DNA from: an uncultured Clostridia bacterium | GTDB taxonomy: Bacteria; Bacillota; Clostridia; Oscillospirales; CAG-272 | DNA: 8,041 bases | Direction: 5' to 3' | Assembly (NCBI GenBank): GCA_946404295.1 | Contig: CAMJDE010000075.1 | Location: forward strand, 1-8,041 | Part shown: positions 1 to 5,972 of the stretch, piece after piece | Layout: every line of letters begins with the position of its first letter | Position numbering within the stretch: the first letter of the stretch is position 1 | Made by a program: the position numbers and the translations under genes | Notes under the pieces: generated by a model | The model's input: only the letters and a program-made list of their open reading frames with translations | Told to the model about the DNA's origin: nothing | The model's database searches: none

Positions 1-396
1 ATGATGCGTCAGTTCTTCCACGGCGTCCCGGACGAACTCGAGGAATCCGCCTACGTTGACGGATCGGGTACCTTCCGTACCTTCTTCACGATCATCCTCC
101 CGCTTTCGATCCCGATGATGATCACGATCTTCCTGTTCGCCTTCTCGTGGCAGTGGACCGACAGCTTCTACACCAACCTGTTCTTCTCGTCCAGCGGCGG
201 GATCGGGTTGATGCCCGACCTCCTGAAGTCGCCGCCTCCGGCGCTGCAGGTCAACAACCTCGCGGTCTCCGTGCCGTATTACGCGGCGATCAAGAACGCG
301 GGCGGGTTGATGGTTATTTTCCCGTTGCTGATTGTCTTCCTGTTCTGCCAGCGGTATCTGGTGCAAGGCATCGAACGCTCCGGCATCGTCGGGTAA
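1..396 (+). CDS. Sugar ABC transporter permease, MalG/CUT1 type (C-terminal part)
   Basis: This is the C-terminal 131 residues of an inner-membrane permease of a binding-protein-dependent carbohydrate importer. The cytoplasmic EAA loop that docks onto the ATPase is visible near the left edge: E15-S16-A17, D20-G21 and then I32-L33-P34, the usual EAA...G...I-x-LP layout. It is followed by a hydrophobic segment at about residues 35-53 and a last one at about 100-116. The tail (QRYLVQGIERSGIVG) is typical of the MalG-like second permease of such systems. Full-length relatives have about 270-300 residues, so more than half lies outside the window. The two methionines at the left edge fall just before the EAA loop, well inside the family alignment, and are not the real start. 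The substrate cannot be read from this piece. A terminator follows about 110 bases downstream, so this is probably the last gene of its operon. Confidence 0.9.
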   Translation: MMRQFFHGVPDELEESAYVDGSGTFRTFFTIILPLSIPMMITIFLFAFSWQWTDSFYTNLFFSSSGGIGLMPDLLKSPPPALQVNNLAVSVPYYAAIKNAGGLMVIFPLLIVFLFCQRYLVQGIERSGIVG

Positions 397-505
397 GACG
401 ACGGGCGGATTTCAGCGCAGACCGGAAACGAATGGGACTATCTCAAGTCTTTTTAAGCATTTCACTCTGCGCAAATCCCTCGCATAGCAAAACGCATTTA
501 AGGTT

Positions 506-544
506 GAAACCCGTTCGCCTTCGCGAACGGGTTTCTCCTTTTTT
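506..544 (+). terminator. Intrinsic terminator after the permease gene
   Basis: Arms GAAACCCGTTCG (506-517) and CGAACGGGTTTC (524-535) pair perfectly. One more C-G pair closes a CTTC loop, and TCC plus a run of six T follows. This is a textbook rho-independent terminator on the plus strand and closes the transporter operon. Confidence 0.93.
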
Positions 545-561
545 GTTCAAATTCGTTTCCT

Positions 562-619
562 ATCCGCGTTTGCGACCGCTTGGCGTATGTGTATACGCCG
601 TCGGGTCGCAAGCGCGGAT
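562..619. repeat. Long near-perfect hairpin
   Basis: The outer arms are 16 bases each (562-577 and 604-619) and pair throughout, with a single T-G wobble. A symmetric four-by-four internal loop separates them from perfect 7-base inner arms, GGCGTAT (582-588) and ATACGCC (593-599), around a GTGT tetraloop. No T-run follows on either strand, so it does not look like a terminator. It sits just behind the terminator of the permease operon and may be a repeat element of the REP type; copies elsewhere in the genome cannot be checked here. Confidence 0.75.
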
Positions 620-699
620 TCTGCATCTGCCTCCGCCCGCCTGACAGCATTTGCTGGCGCAGTTAGGTCGAAGAGATGTTACCAATCGCGCCAGCGCGT

Positions 700-740
700 G
701 CCTCCCCAACGGGGGAGGTGGCACGGCTTGCCGTGACGGA
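700..740. repeat. Interspersed repeat of the CCTCCCC-GGGGAGG-TGGC type
   Basis: A first stem, CCTCCCC (701-707) with GGGGAGG (712-718), is followed by TGGC and a second stem, CACGG (722-726) with CCGTG (731-735). TGACGGA then follows. This order (CTCCCC, loop, GGGGAG, TGGC, small variable hairpin, TGACGGAGGGG) matches a palindromic repeat I remember from intergenic regions of many gut Firmicutes genomes. That link is from memory, not from a search. The core is seen directly; the exact element limits are not known. Confidence 0.6.
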
Positions 741-762
741 AGGGGCATACGCCGTCCTCTCT

Positions 763-896
763 TATCGCGTAGCGATATATCGAGTTTTGCGTGCGCACAC
801 GCAAAACATATCGAAATTGCCGCGCCGTCGCGCGGCAATTATATCGAATTGCGCGGTGTTTGAACCGCGCAATATCTCGAGCGTGCGTCTGCACGC
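763..896. repeat. Hairpin string A: five hairpins joined by ATATCGA heptamers
   Basis: Five perfect hairpins lie in a row. Arms: 764-768/772-776, 784-793/798-807, 815-824/831-840 (plus one inner pair), 848-857/864-873 and 881-886/891-896. Stem sequences are unrelated from unit to unit, for example GTTTTGCGTG, AATTGCCGCG and ATTGCGCGGT, and the loops also differ. Between them stands the same heptamer, ATATCGA, at 777-783, 808-814 and 841-847, with one change (ATCTCGA) at 874-880. Heptamer starts are 31, 33 and 33 bases apart. No protein coding or known RNA family is recognised. The string ends just before the candidate cotJ promoter. Confidence 0.85.
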
Positions 897-903
897 ATCT
901 TTT

Positions 904-932
904 CACCGCCGTTCTCTTCTTTTCATAGACTG
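904..932 (+). promoter_or_regulatory. Candidate sporulation (sigma-K or sigma-E like) promoter of cotJABC
   Basis: CACC (904-907), 16 bases, then CATAGACTG (924-932). Compared with the sigma-K pattern (AC, 16-17 bases, CATAnnnTA) there is one mismatch in the -10 part. The -10 part alone also fits sigma-E (CATACAnT) with one mismatch, but no sigma-E -35 is seen. In Bacillus subtilis the cotJ operon is sigma-E dependent. No sigma-A promoter is visible in the interval. The predicted leader would be about 40 bases. The short motif makes this tentative. Confidence 0.35.
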
Positions 933-976
933 AAAAAGGGTGCGAATTGCCCCCGTAAGAAAGGAAACGGACACCA

Positions 977-1282
977 ATGTACATTTTCGGAAAACAAAAG
1001 AACGACGTGGCGTTGTCGCCCGAGACGCTCGCGCCGGGGGCGGGAGCGTCGGACGGGGCGGAGACGCCGAACGGCGCCGCGCAGGGAAGCGCGGGGAACG
1101 GCAACGGGTGCTACGCCGACGAGAGGACGGTGCGCGAGTCGCTCGCGATGGTCTACTCGCCCCGGCAGTACTGGCGGGACGCGTACACGCCCGCCGAGGC
1201 GCTGGATCGCGGGACGCTGTTCCGCGAACTTGACAAGCCGCTGACCGGGATCTGCCCCGACGGGGGAGGTGATCGGTCGTGA
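977..1282 (+). CDS. cotJA: Spore coat associated protein CotJA
   Basis: This small protein of the inner spore coat is needed in Bacillus subtilis for CotJC to be incorporated. The family signature is in the C-terminal half: SLAMVYSPRQYW, then AYTPAEALDRGTLFRELDKP, matching the usual LAMAYVPWQ...Y...AL..GT.F.EL..P pattern. The first roughly 48 residues are an Ala/Gly/Asn-rich stretch of low complexity, which makes the protein longer (101 residues) than the common length of about 80. The ATG is preceded by AAAGGA eleven bases upstream. The stop codon overlaps the GTG of cotJB by four bases (GTGA), so the two are translationally coupled. It is first in the operon and its product presumably assembles in the mother cell onto the forespore. 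Confidence 0.93.
   Translation: MYIFGKQKNDVALSPETLAPGAGASDGAETPNGAAQGSAGNGNGCYADERTVRESLAMVYSPRQYWRDAYTPAEALDRGTLFRELDKPLTGICPDGGGDRS
1265..1272 (+). promoter_or_regulatory. Ribosome binding site setting the GTG start of cotJB
   Basis: GGAGGTGA lies inside the end of cotJA, six bases before the GTG at 1279. It is a full match to the 16S anti-Shine-Dalgarno, which supports the GTG start. A second AGGAGG (1316-1321) lies just before two in-frame ATG codons at 1324 and 1327 (cotJB codons 16 and 17), so a shorter product starting there is possible. Confidence 0.7.
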
Positions 1283-1611
1283 GACGGCACTACTCGAACG
1301 GGAACGTCAGCCGGCAGGAGGAGATGATGCTCCGGCTGCAGGAACTATCCTTCGCTCTCAAAGAAACGCAGCTTTTCCTCGACGGGCATCCCGCCAACCG
1401 CAAGGCGCTCGCGTATTACGCCGAGACGCAGGCGGAATACGATCTGCTGAAAGAGGAGTACGAGAGGACCTACGCGCCCATCACGGCGGGCGCCGCGGAA
1501 AACGATACGGCGTGGCGGTGGGTCCGGACGCCTTGGCCGTGGGAATACGGGTTCCCCGATACCGGGGACGTTCTGCCCGCCTCGGACGCGAACGGCGGCG
1601 GGGAAGAGTAA
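1279..1611 (+). CDS. cotJB: Spore coat protein CotJB
   Basis: This is the second protein of the CotJ complex. Visible family marks are LQELSFALKETQLFLDGHP (residues 20-38, the conserved LDxHP helix-turn), a helical stretch with an LLKEEYERTYAP block, and the tryptophan-rich WRWVRTPWPWEYGF end of the conserved region, equivalent to the family's W.W...PWPWE. With 110 residues it is longer than the Bacillus protein of about 87; the surplus is a Gly/Asp-rich tail and a short N-terminal lead. The GTG start is chosen for its ideal ribosome binding site and overlap with cotJA. A start at codon 16 or 17 would also keep the whole conserved region. It is followed after 16 bases by cotJC. Confidence 0.93.
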   Translation: MRRHYSNGNVSRQEEMMLRLQELSFALKETQLFLDGHPANRKALAYYAETQAEYDLLKEEYERTYAPITAGAAENDTAWRWVRTPWPWEYGFPDTGDVLPASDANGGGEE

Positions 1612-1627
1612 AGGGGGGTGGAAAAGA

Positions 1628-2239
1628 ATGTGGATCTATGAAAAGAAACTCCAATACCCGATCAGAATCGAGCGTCCGAACCCGCTCTACGCCGGGATCA
1701 TCATAAGCCAGCTCGGCGGACCCGACGGCGAACTCGCCGCCTCGACCCGCTACCTCTCGCAGCGGTTCAGTATGCCGTATCAGGAGGTCGTCGGGATCTT
1801 AACCGACGTGGGCACCGAGGAACTCGCACACGTCGAGATGATCTCGACCATCCTGCACCAACTCACCCGCAACCTGACCCCCGAACAGATCGTCGAAGCG
1901 GGGTTTGACAAATACTTCGTCGATCACACCGTCGGCGTCTATCCGCAGGCGGCTGCGGGCGTCCCCTTCGACGCCAAGTATATCGGGGTCAAGGGCGACG
2001 TGCTCGCCGACCTGACCGAGGACCTCGCCGCCGAGCAGAAGGCGCGCGTCACCTACGACAACCTGCTCCGCCTGATCGACGATCCCGACGTCCGCGAACC
2101 GCTCAAATTCCTGCGCCAGCGCGAGATCGTCCACTTCCAGCGTTTCGGCGATGCGCTCCGGGTCGCGCAGGATAAAATGGACTCGGGGAACTACTACGCC
2201 TGCAACCCCGCCTTCGACAAAGCGAAGCCGAAAGCGTAA
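1628..2239 (+). CDS. cotJC: Spore coat manganese-catalase-like protein CotJC
   Basis: A 203-residue member of the dimanganese catalase family found in spore coats; such proteins break down hydrogen peroxide, though catalytic activity of CotJC itself is established only in some species. The ferritin-like four-helix core shows the full ligand set in the expected order: E35 (in GGPDGELAAS), E65 and H68 (in GTEELAHVEM), E136 (in AAEQKAR) and H169 (in REIVHFQRF). The 33-residue gap between the last two equals that between E148 and H181 in the Lactobacillus enzyme. The N-terminus (MWIYEKKLQYP) is typical of CotJC, and the length is close to the usual 180-200. AGGGGGGTG, seven bases before the ATG, serves as ribosome binding site. 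It is last in the operon; a hairpin terminator lies about 30 bases downstream. Confidence 0.96.
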   Translation: MWIYEKKLQYPIRIERPNPLYAGIIISQLGGPDGELAASTRYLSQRFSMPYQEVVGILTDVGTEELAHVEMISTILHQLTRNLTPEQIVEAGFDKYFVDHTVGVYPQAAAGVPFDAKYIGVKGDVLADLTEDLAAEQKARVTYDNLLRLIDDPDVREPLKFLRQREIVHFQRFGDALRVAQDKMDSGNYYACNPAFDKAKPKA

Positions 2240-2267
2240 GAACCCCCCGCAAAACCGAAAAAATATA

Positions 2268-2297
2268 GGACCGCCCCGGCAGTGCCGGGGGCGGTCC
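2268..2297. terminator. Hairpin terminator between convergent cotJC and the DUF6472 gene
   Basis: GGACCGCCCCGGC (2268-2280) pairs with 2284-2297 with a single extra G, around an AGT loop. On the minus strand it is followed by TATATTTTTT (the complement of 2258-2267), giving a proper T-run. On the plus strand only GTTCATATTT follows. It is therefore strongest for the minus-strand gene but probably also ends cotJABC. Confidence 0.8.
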
Positions 2298-2303
2298 GTT
2301 CAT

Positions 2304-2425
2304 ATTTGCGGCGACGACGCAAATAGATCATACCGCGCGGGCGGTGCGCGGTATATCATACGCGGTAAACGCCGCGTATATCATATTGCCCATCGGCAAT
2401 ATATCATTCGGCGTCTTTGACGCCG
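2304..2425. repeat. Hairpin string B: five hairpins joined by ATATCAT heptamers
   Basis: Five hairpins with unrelated stems: arms 2304-2310/2318-2324, 2332-2338/2346-2352, 2360-2365/2372-2377, 2385-2390/2395-2400 and 2409-2415/2419-2425. The heptamer ATATCAT stands between them at 2353-2359, 2378-2384 and 2401-2407, with one change (AGATCAT) at 2325-2331. Heptamer starts are 28, 25 and 23 bases apart. All arms pair perfectly although stem sequences differ (ACCGCGC, ACGCGG, ATTGCC, CGGCGTC). The string lies between the stop codon of the minus-strand gene and its terminator, so read on that strand it would form the 3' untranslated region, with ATGATAT between the stems. Confidence 0.85.
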
Positions 2426-2436
2426 CGGGTCCGGGG

Positions 2437-2646
2437 TCAGATCTGCTTCTGTACGCTCTTGTATTCGTTGTAGTAGCGGTAGTAGGGACAGGTCCCCGTT
2501 CTCCTCGCGAGGAACTCCGCCATCTCGTCTTCGTCGAGCCGTTGGTCGCAGACGTAGGCGTCGTCCCATTCGTCGTAGCGGTAGAACTCGCAGTCCTCGC
2601 AGCGGGAGTTGACGGGCAGTCTCTTCTTCTTTTGTGCCTGTGCCAT
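2437..2646 (-). CDS. Small four-cysteine protein, DUF6472 type
   Basis: This 69-residue soluble protein has cysteines at 16, 19, 33 and 53 (C-x2-C, then C in AYVCDQ, then C in GTCPYY), spaced as in a small zinc-binding fold. Further marks are the acidic LDEDEMAEFL block (37-46) and CPYYRYYNEYKSVQKQ near the end. This agrees with the DUF6472 pattern I know from Clostridia (CEnC..Y.YDee...Y.C...LDEDE...FL...CPYF...DEY..V.KQ). Its function is unknown. The start is firm: AAGGAGGAG lies four bases before the ATG, and a near-perfect sigma-A promoter lies upstream. It is transcribed away from the large lipoprotein gene and towards cotJC, with hairpin string B and a terminator behind it. Confidence 0.85.
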   Translation of the reverse strand: MAQAQKKKRLPVNSRCEDCEFYRYDEWDDAYVCDQRLDEDEMAEFLARRTGTCPYYRYYNEYKSVQKQI

Positions 2647-2699
2647 AACGCTCCTCCTTCCCGGTTGCGGGGCGCGCCCTTCGCGCCCTCTCCGATCCC

Positions 2700-2728
2700 A
2701 TTATATCACACGTCGTATAAAAATGCAA
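2700..2728 (-). promoter_or_regulatory. Sigma-A promoter of the DUF6472-type gene
   Basis: Read on the minus strand: TTGCAT (complement of 2723-2728), 17 bases, TATAAT (complement of 2700-2705), with TGA directly before it giving an extended -10. The leader to the ATG would be about 45-50 bases and carries the AAGGAGG ribosome binding site. Confidence 0.8.
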
Positions 2729-2781
2729 GAGTGATAGGAGATCTGACAGAATACGGAAAATGCAGATTACCAGATCTAACC

Positions 2782-2810
2782 TTGACTTTTTGAGATAAAT
2801 ATTGTATAAT
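2782..2810 (+). promoter_or_regulatory. Sigma-A promoter of the large lipoprotein gene
   Basis: TTGACT (2782-2787), 17 bases, TATAAT (2805-2810) in an AT-rich stretch. Transcription would start near 2817, leaving a leader of about 45 bases. The promoter is back to back with that of the minus-strand gene; 53 bases separate the two -35 boxes. Confidence 0.82.
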
Positions 2811-2862
2811 ATCGTCGACGGGATACACTCGATATCCCACGTCCGAACAAAGGAGAAAAAGG

Positions 2863-5800
2863 ATGCTGAACAAGAATCATAGACGTGTTTTTTCACTGCT
2901 TTCAATCGCTTTTCTGATTGCCGCGCTGGTCTTTCTCGCGACCGCCTGCAGTCTGGGCGGACCCGTCGAAGGCGGCGGGGAGACCGCCGCGCCGACCGTG
3001 ACCGGGATCGAGGCTTCGGTGGCGGACGGATCGACCCTGAACGTGCAGGGCGACAGGATCGTGATGGCTCTGGGACAGATCGGCACGATCGCGAACGGCG
3101 ATCTTTCGGTCGTCGCGCTCTATTCCGACGGCACGAGAAAGCCCCTCTCCGATTTCACGGTCGACGCTTCTTCGCTTTTGAACGCCGAGGCGCCGGGTCC
3201 CTATTCGGTCATCGTCGCGTACGGGCAGTATTCGACCGTGATCACGGTCGACGTCGTTGACGCCCGCGCCTCGCTGCCCGCGATCGAGACGACGGAGATC
3301 TACTCCGTCGAATACAGCGGGGAGGAAGTCGATATCGTTGCGAAACTCGACGAGAACCGCGCCGAAGCCGACAAGATCGCGACCCTGCTCGCGGAGGGCA
3401 AGGTGACGGTCGCCGAGGGTGAATACTACGCGCGCACGGCGACCGACGCGGGCGATTATCAGCTTTGCCTGAGGGCGGCGGACGGCTACGTTTGGGGGGA
3501 CGAGACCACGGGCGTTTTCACCGAACAGTATATCGGCTGGCGCATCACCAAAAAGGTAATTCCCGTTCCCACGGCGGGCGAAACGACGACTTTCGTCTAT
3601 ACCGGTTCGGAGATCACGCTCCCCGTTGATCTGCACGGTTTTGACGACGTGATCACGCTCTCGAACGGCGGCGCGCCGACCAACGTGGCGACCGAAGCCA
3701 ATCAGGGAGACGGCGTCAACCTCTGCACGGCGTACGTCCGGACCGAGTGCCGGAACAACTACGTTTTCGAGGGCGATCTTGACGCCGTCGAAGTGGCGCA
3801 GTGGAAGATCACGCCCCGGCTTTTGCCGTATCCAGTCCTTCTGACCGGGACCAAGGTCACGGAGGCGGAGACCGATTACTATCATTTCGACTACAACGAA
3901 GGGAAGCCCGTCGACGTCCGGACCAACCTGGACGACACGGGGCTGTTCCTTCTGGATGGCGTTTCGTACGCGACCTACGTCAGCGGAGGGTTCTTCACCG
4001 TCAGCGTCGTGCTTGACGAGACCAAGGCAACCCGGGAGAACTATCGCTGGGAGGACGGCGCCGAGATCACGGGGCCCGTTATCTTCAACGTCGTGATCGA
4101 CCCCGTCGATTACACGCTGCCCGCTTCCGTCGCCGCGGAGACGCTGTACGCCGAGACCGATTACAGACCCGGCGGGACCTACGAATACGACGACGCGTGG
4201 CTGGCGCTGACGACCGCGACCCGTACTTACCTGATCGAGCAGGGGGTCTGGATCGACGGCGGCGTTTCCCGCTTGATCTATAACGACGACGAGACGACCT
4301 TCGCCGCCGGGACCCGGACGCTGAAATACCTCTTCCAGCGCAGCCCGGACTACAACCCGACCGAGATCGACCTGACCGTCACGGTCAGACCCGCGAGCGT
4401 GGCGGTATGGGGCTTCTCGTGGCAGGGACGCCAGAACGTCAACGTCGAGGGCAACTGGTACGACGTTGAGGACGGAAACTTCATCTACAACGGACGTCCC
4501 CAGAGAAAGGCGCTGGATCTTGCCTCGACGTCGGATTACCTCAATCAAGAGGGGCTTTACCCGACCGTCACCTACCGGGTCTATTACGGTACCGCCGAGG
4601 GCGTCTACGGGCAGGAACCCATCCAGACCGTCACCGTCACGGCGAACGAGCGCGGCGAGTTCGTGTTCGATTACGGCGGGGTCGGAAGCGTGAACGCCGG
4701 GTTCTATAAGACGGTGGCGACCCTGTCGGTCGAGGGCGGAAACTACGTTTGCGTGATGAATGACGAAGAAGTGACCTCCGTCGAAACGACCTGGCAGATC
4801 GAAAAAGCCGTCCTGACCGTCAATCCCTACCTCGTCGGGACGTTCGGCGCGTGGGCTTGGAGAGGCTATTACAGTTACTTCACCGGCGTAAACAAGACCG
4901 TTTCGCTCGATTCCTGCTCCGCTTATATCGAGACCTTCTTCGACAACAACGGCAACAAAACCGTCTGGGGCTCCTACGGCGGCGTCGGGGACGATTTCGA
5001 TCTTTCCGATTACGTGGAGATCGGCGCGCTGCATACCTACTTCTTCGACGAAGGCTGGCAGATCGCGGAAAACACCTCCGCCGTCGGCAGATACAAGACG
5101 ACGGTCGACGTGTCCCTGAAGGACGGCGCGGGCGCCAACTTCACGCTTTGCGTGAACGCCGTCGGGGAAGACGGGGACGGGATCGAATGGACGATCCTGA
5201 ACAACGTGATCGACGCGTCGGGCATGGGCTGGATTAACGCGGGCAGCTACGCTTACGGCGAAGGCGCGCCGGCTCTGACCGGAGTCCCCGTCGGATTGAA
5301 CGTTCGCTATTACGATCTTTACGAGGACGGCTTCTGCGGCGGAAACGTCGGAGCCAACCGCTGTCGGGCGCTCGTCTGGGCGGAGGATCAGGCGGACGGG
5401 TACGAAGGCGTGACCATCACGCTGCCCGACGGGTGGACCTACGACAAGGACAACAACTCGAACCCCGTTCTTCATGCGGGAACAGGGACCGTCGACTACA
5501 CCGTCACGAAGAAGATCATTACGCTCGACGATCTCTATCTCCTGATCGACGGCGAGATCGCGTACGATCCGTACGAGTTCGAATACGATCCGGATCACTA
5601 CTACTCCTCTTCCGTCGGAATGGAAAGAATGGCCTTCTACGGGCTTGGGGTCGAGCGCAACGACTGGAACGCCGACGGGCACGGTTGCTATAACAACCGG
5701 AACGAGATCGGCGTCTACGAGTTCGGCGGATTCGTGTATCTGACGAACGATCCACGGGGCAACTGCGGATTTGACGAGACCGACCCCTCCGTGCGCCTCT

Positions 5801-5952
5801 TGACCGAGGACTACGTATACGGAGAGGGCGAAAACGCCTTCGTGATCTCGGTAACGGGCGATTCTCACGGTTCGAGCAACGTCGTGTATATCAGCTACGA
5901 GTACGTTCTGGATTTCTCGTACGTCTGGAGCATCACGGCGCCCGCGGACTGA
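2863..5952 (+). CDS. Large modular surface lipoprotein
   Basis: A 1029-residue secreted protein. The N-terminus is a lipoprotein signal: basic NKNHRR, a hydrophobic core at about 9-26, and lipobox A26-T27-A28-C29, so it should be anchored to the outer face of the membrane. A Gly/Pro-rich linker leads to an Ig-like (Big_3-like) domain at about 45-134, with LSDFTV and PGPYSVIVAYG strands. The rest consists of about eight modules of roughly 90-140 residues that end on a W-x-I or equivalent strand (W226, W314, around 410, around 507, W644, W776, around 880, W1022) followed by a linker such as TKKVIP or EKAVLTV. Many carry an AGxYxxxV...NYxW pattern (DAGDYQLCLR, VGRYKTTVDV). The last module ends at the C-terminus. 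No enzyme motif, sortase signal or dockerin is seen. Start: AAAGGAG seven bases upstream. A glycan-binding or adhesive role is inference; no precise family is recognised. Confidence 0.85.
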   Translation: MLNKNHRRVFSLLSIAFLIAALVFLATACSLGGPVEGGGETAAPTVTGIEASVADGSTLNVQGDRIVMALGQIGTIANGDLSVVALYSDGTRKPLSDFTVDASSLLNAEAPGPYSVIVAYGQYSTVITVDVVDARASLPAIETTEIYSVEYSGEEVDIVAKLDENRAEADKIATLLAEGKVTVAEGEYYARTATDAGDYQLCLRAADGYVWGDETTGVFTEQYIGWRITKKVIPVPTAGETTTFVYTGSEITLPVDLHGFDDVITLSNGGAPTNVATEANQGDGVNLCTAYVRTECRNNYVFEGDLDAVEVAQWKITPRLLPYPVLLTGTKVTEAETDYYHFDYNEGKPVDVRTNLDDTGLFLLDGVSYATYVSGGFFTVSVVLDETKATRENYRWEDGAEITGPVIFNVVIDPVDYTLPASVAAETLYAETDYRPGGTYEYDDAWLALTTATRTYLIEQGVWIDGGVSRLIYNDDETTFAAGTRTLKYLFQRSPDYNPTEIDLTVTVRPASVAVWGFSWQGRQNVNVEGNWYDVEDGNFIYNGRPQRKALDLASTSDYLNQEGLYPTVTYRVYYGTAEGVYGQEPIQTVTVTANERGEFVFDYGGVGSVNAGFYKTVATLSVEGGNYVCVMNDEEVTSVETTWQIEKAVLTVNPYLVGTFGAWAWRGYYSYFTGVNKTVSLDSCSAYIETFFDNNGNKTVWGSYGGVGDDFDLSDYVEIGALHTYFFDEGWQIAENTSAVGRYKTTVDVSLKDGAGANFTLCVNAVGEDGDGIEWTILNNVIDASGMGWINAGSYAYGEGAPALTGVPVGLNVRYYDLYEDGFCGGNVGANRCRALVWAEDQADGYEGVTITLPDGWTYDKDNNSNPVLHAGTGTVDYTVTKKIITLDDLYLLIDGEIAYDPYEFEYDPDHYYSSSVGMERMAFYGLGVERNDWNADGHGCYNNRNEIGVYEFGGFVYLTNDPRGNCGFDETDPSVRLLTEDYVYGEGENAFVISVTGDSHGSSNVVYISYEYVLDFSYVWSITAPAD

Positions 5953-5972
5953 AGCGTCCGTCAAGGTCCGAA

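Larger units (their letters stand above)
397..976. other. Structured intergenic region between permease and cotJA
   Basis: I find no supported gene in these 580 bases; the open frames here have no ribosome binding site or family resemblance. The first 110 bases look featureless. After that come, in order, an intrinsic terminator, a long hairpin, an inverted repeat with 8-base arms (GCTGGCGC at 653-660 and GCGCCAGC at 688-695), an interspersed-repeat copy, a five-hairpin string, a candidate sporulation promoter and the cotJA ribosome binding site (AAAGGA ending at 965, eleven bases before the ATG). The density of perfect stems is far above that of the flanking genes. Confidence 0.8.

Noticed and set aside
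1..6. ATG-ATG at the left edge as the true start of the permease
   Set aside because: The next residues already belong to the EAA-loop region that lies well inside the permease family, so the gene begins outside the window.
560..1104. Open frames through the permease-cotJA intergenic region on both strands
   Set aside because: They run through the hairpins, have no convincing ribosome binding site, and give Arg/Cys-rich products unlike any family.
763..2425. CRISPR array
   Set aside because: The constant unit is only seven bases, the intervening pieces are perfect palindromes of varied length, and no cas gene is nearby.
2436..2747. GTCAGATCT (2436-2444) and its inverted copy AGATCTGAC (2739-2747) flanking the DUF6472-type gene, as ends of a mobile unit
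   Set aside because: The match is only nine bases with a self-complementary six-base core, does not extend further, and overlaps the stop codon; no target duplication or transposase is present.
2902..5964. A 1020-codon open frame antisense to the lipoprotein gene
   Set aside because: It mirrors the GC-rich codon use of the plus-strand gene. The product has no recognisable domain or secretion signal, and there is no promoter or ribosome binding site, whereas the plus-strand frame has promoter, ribosome binding site, signal peptide and lipobox.
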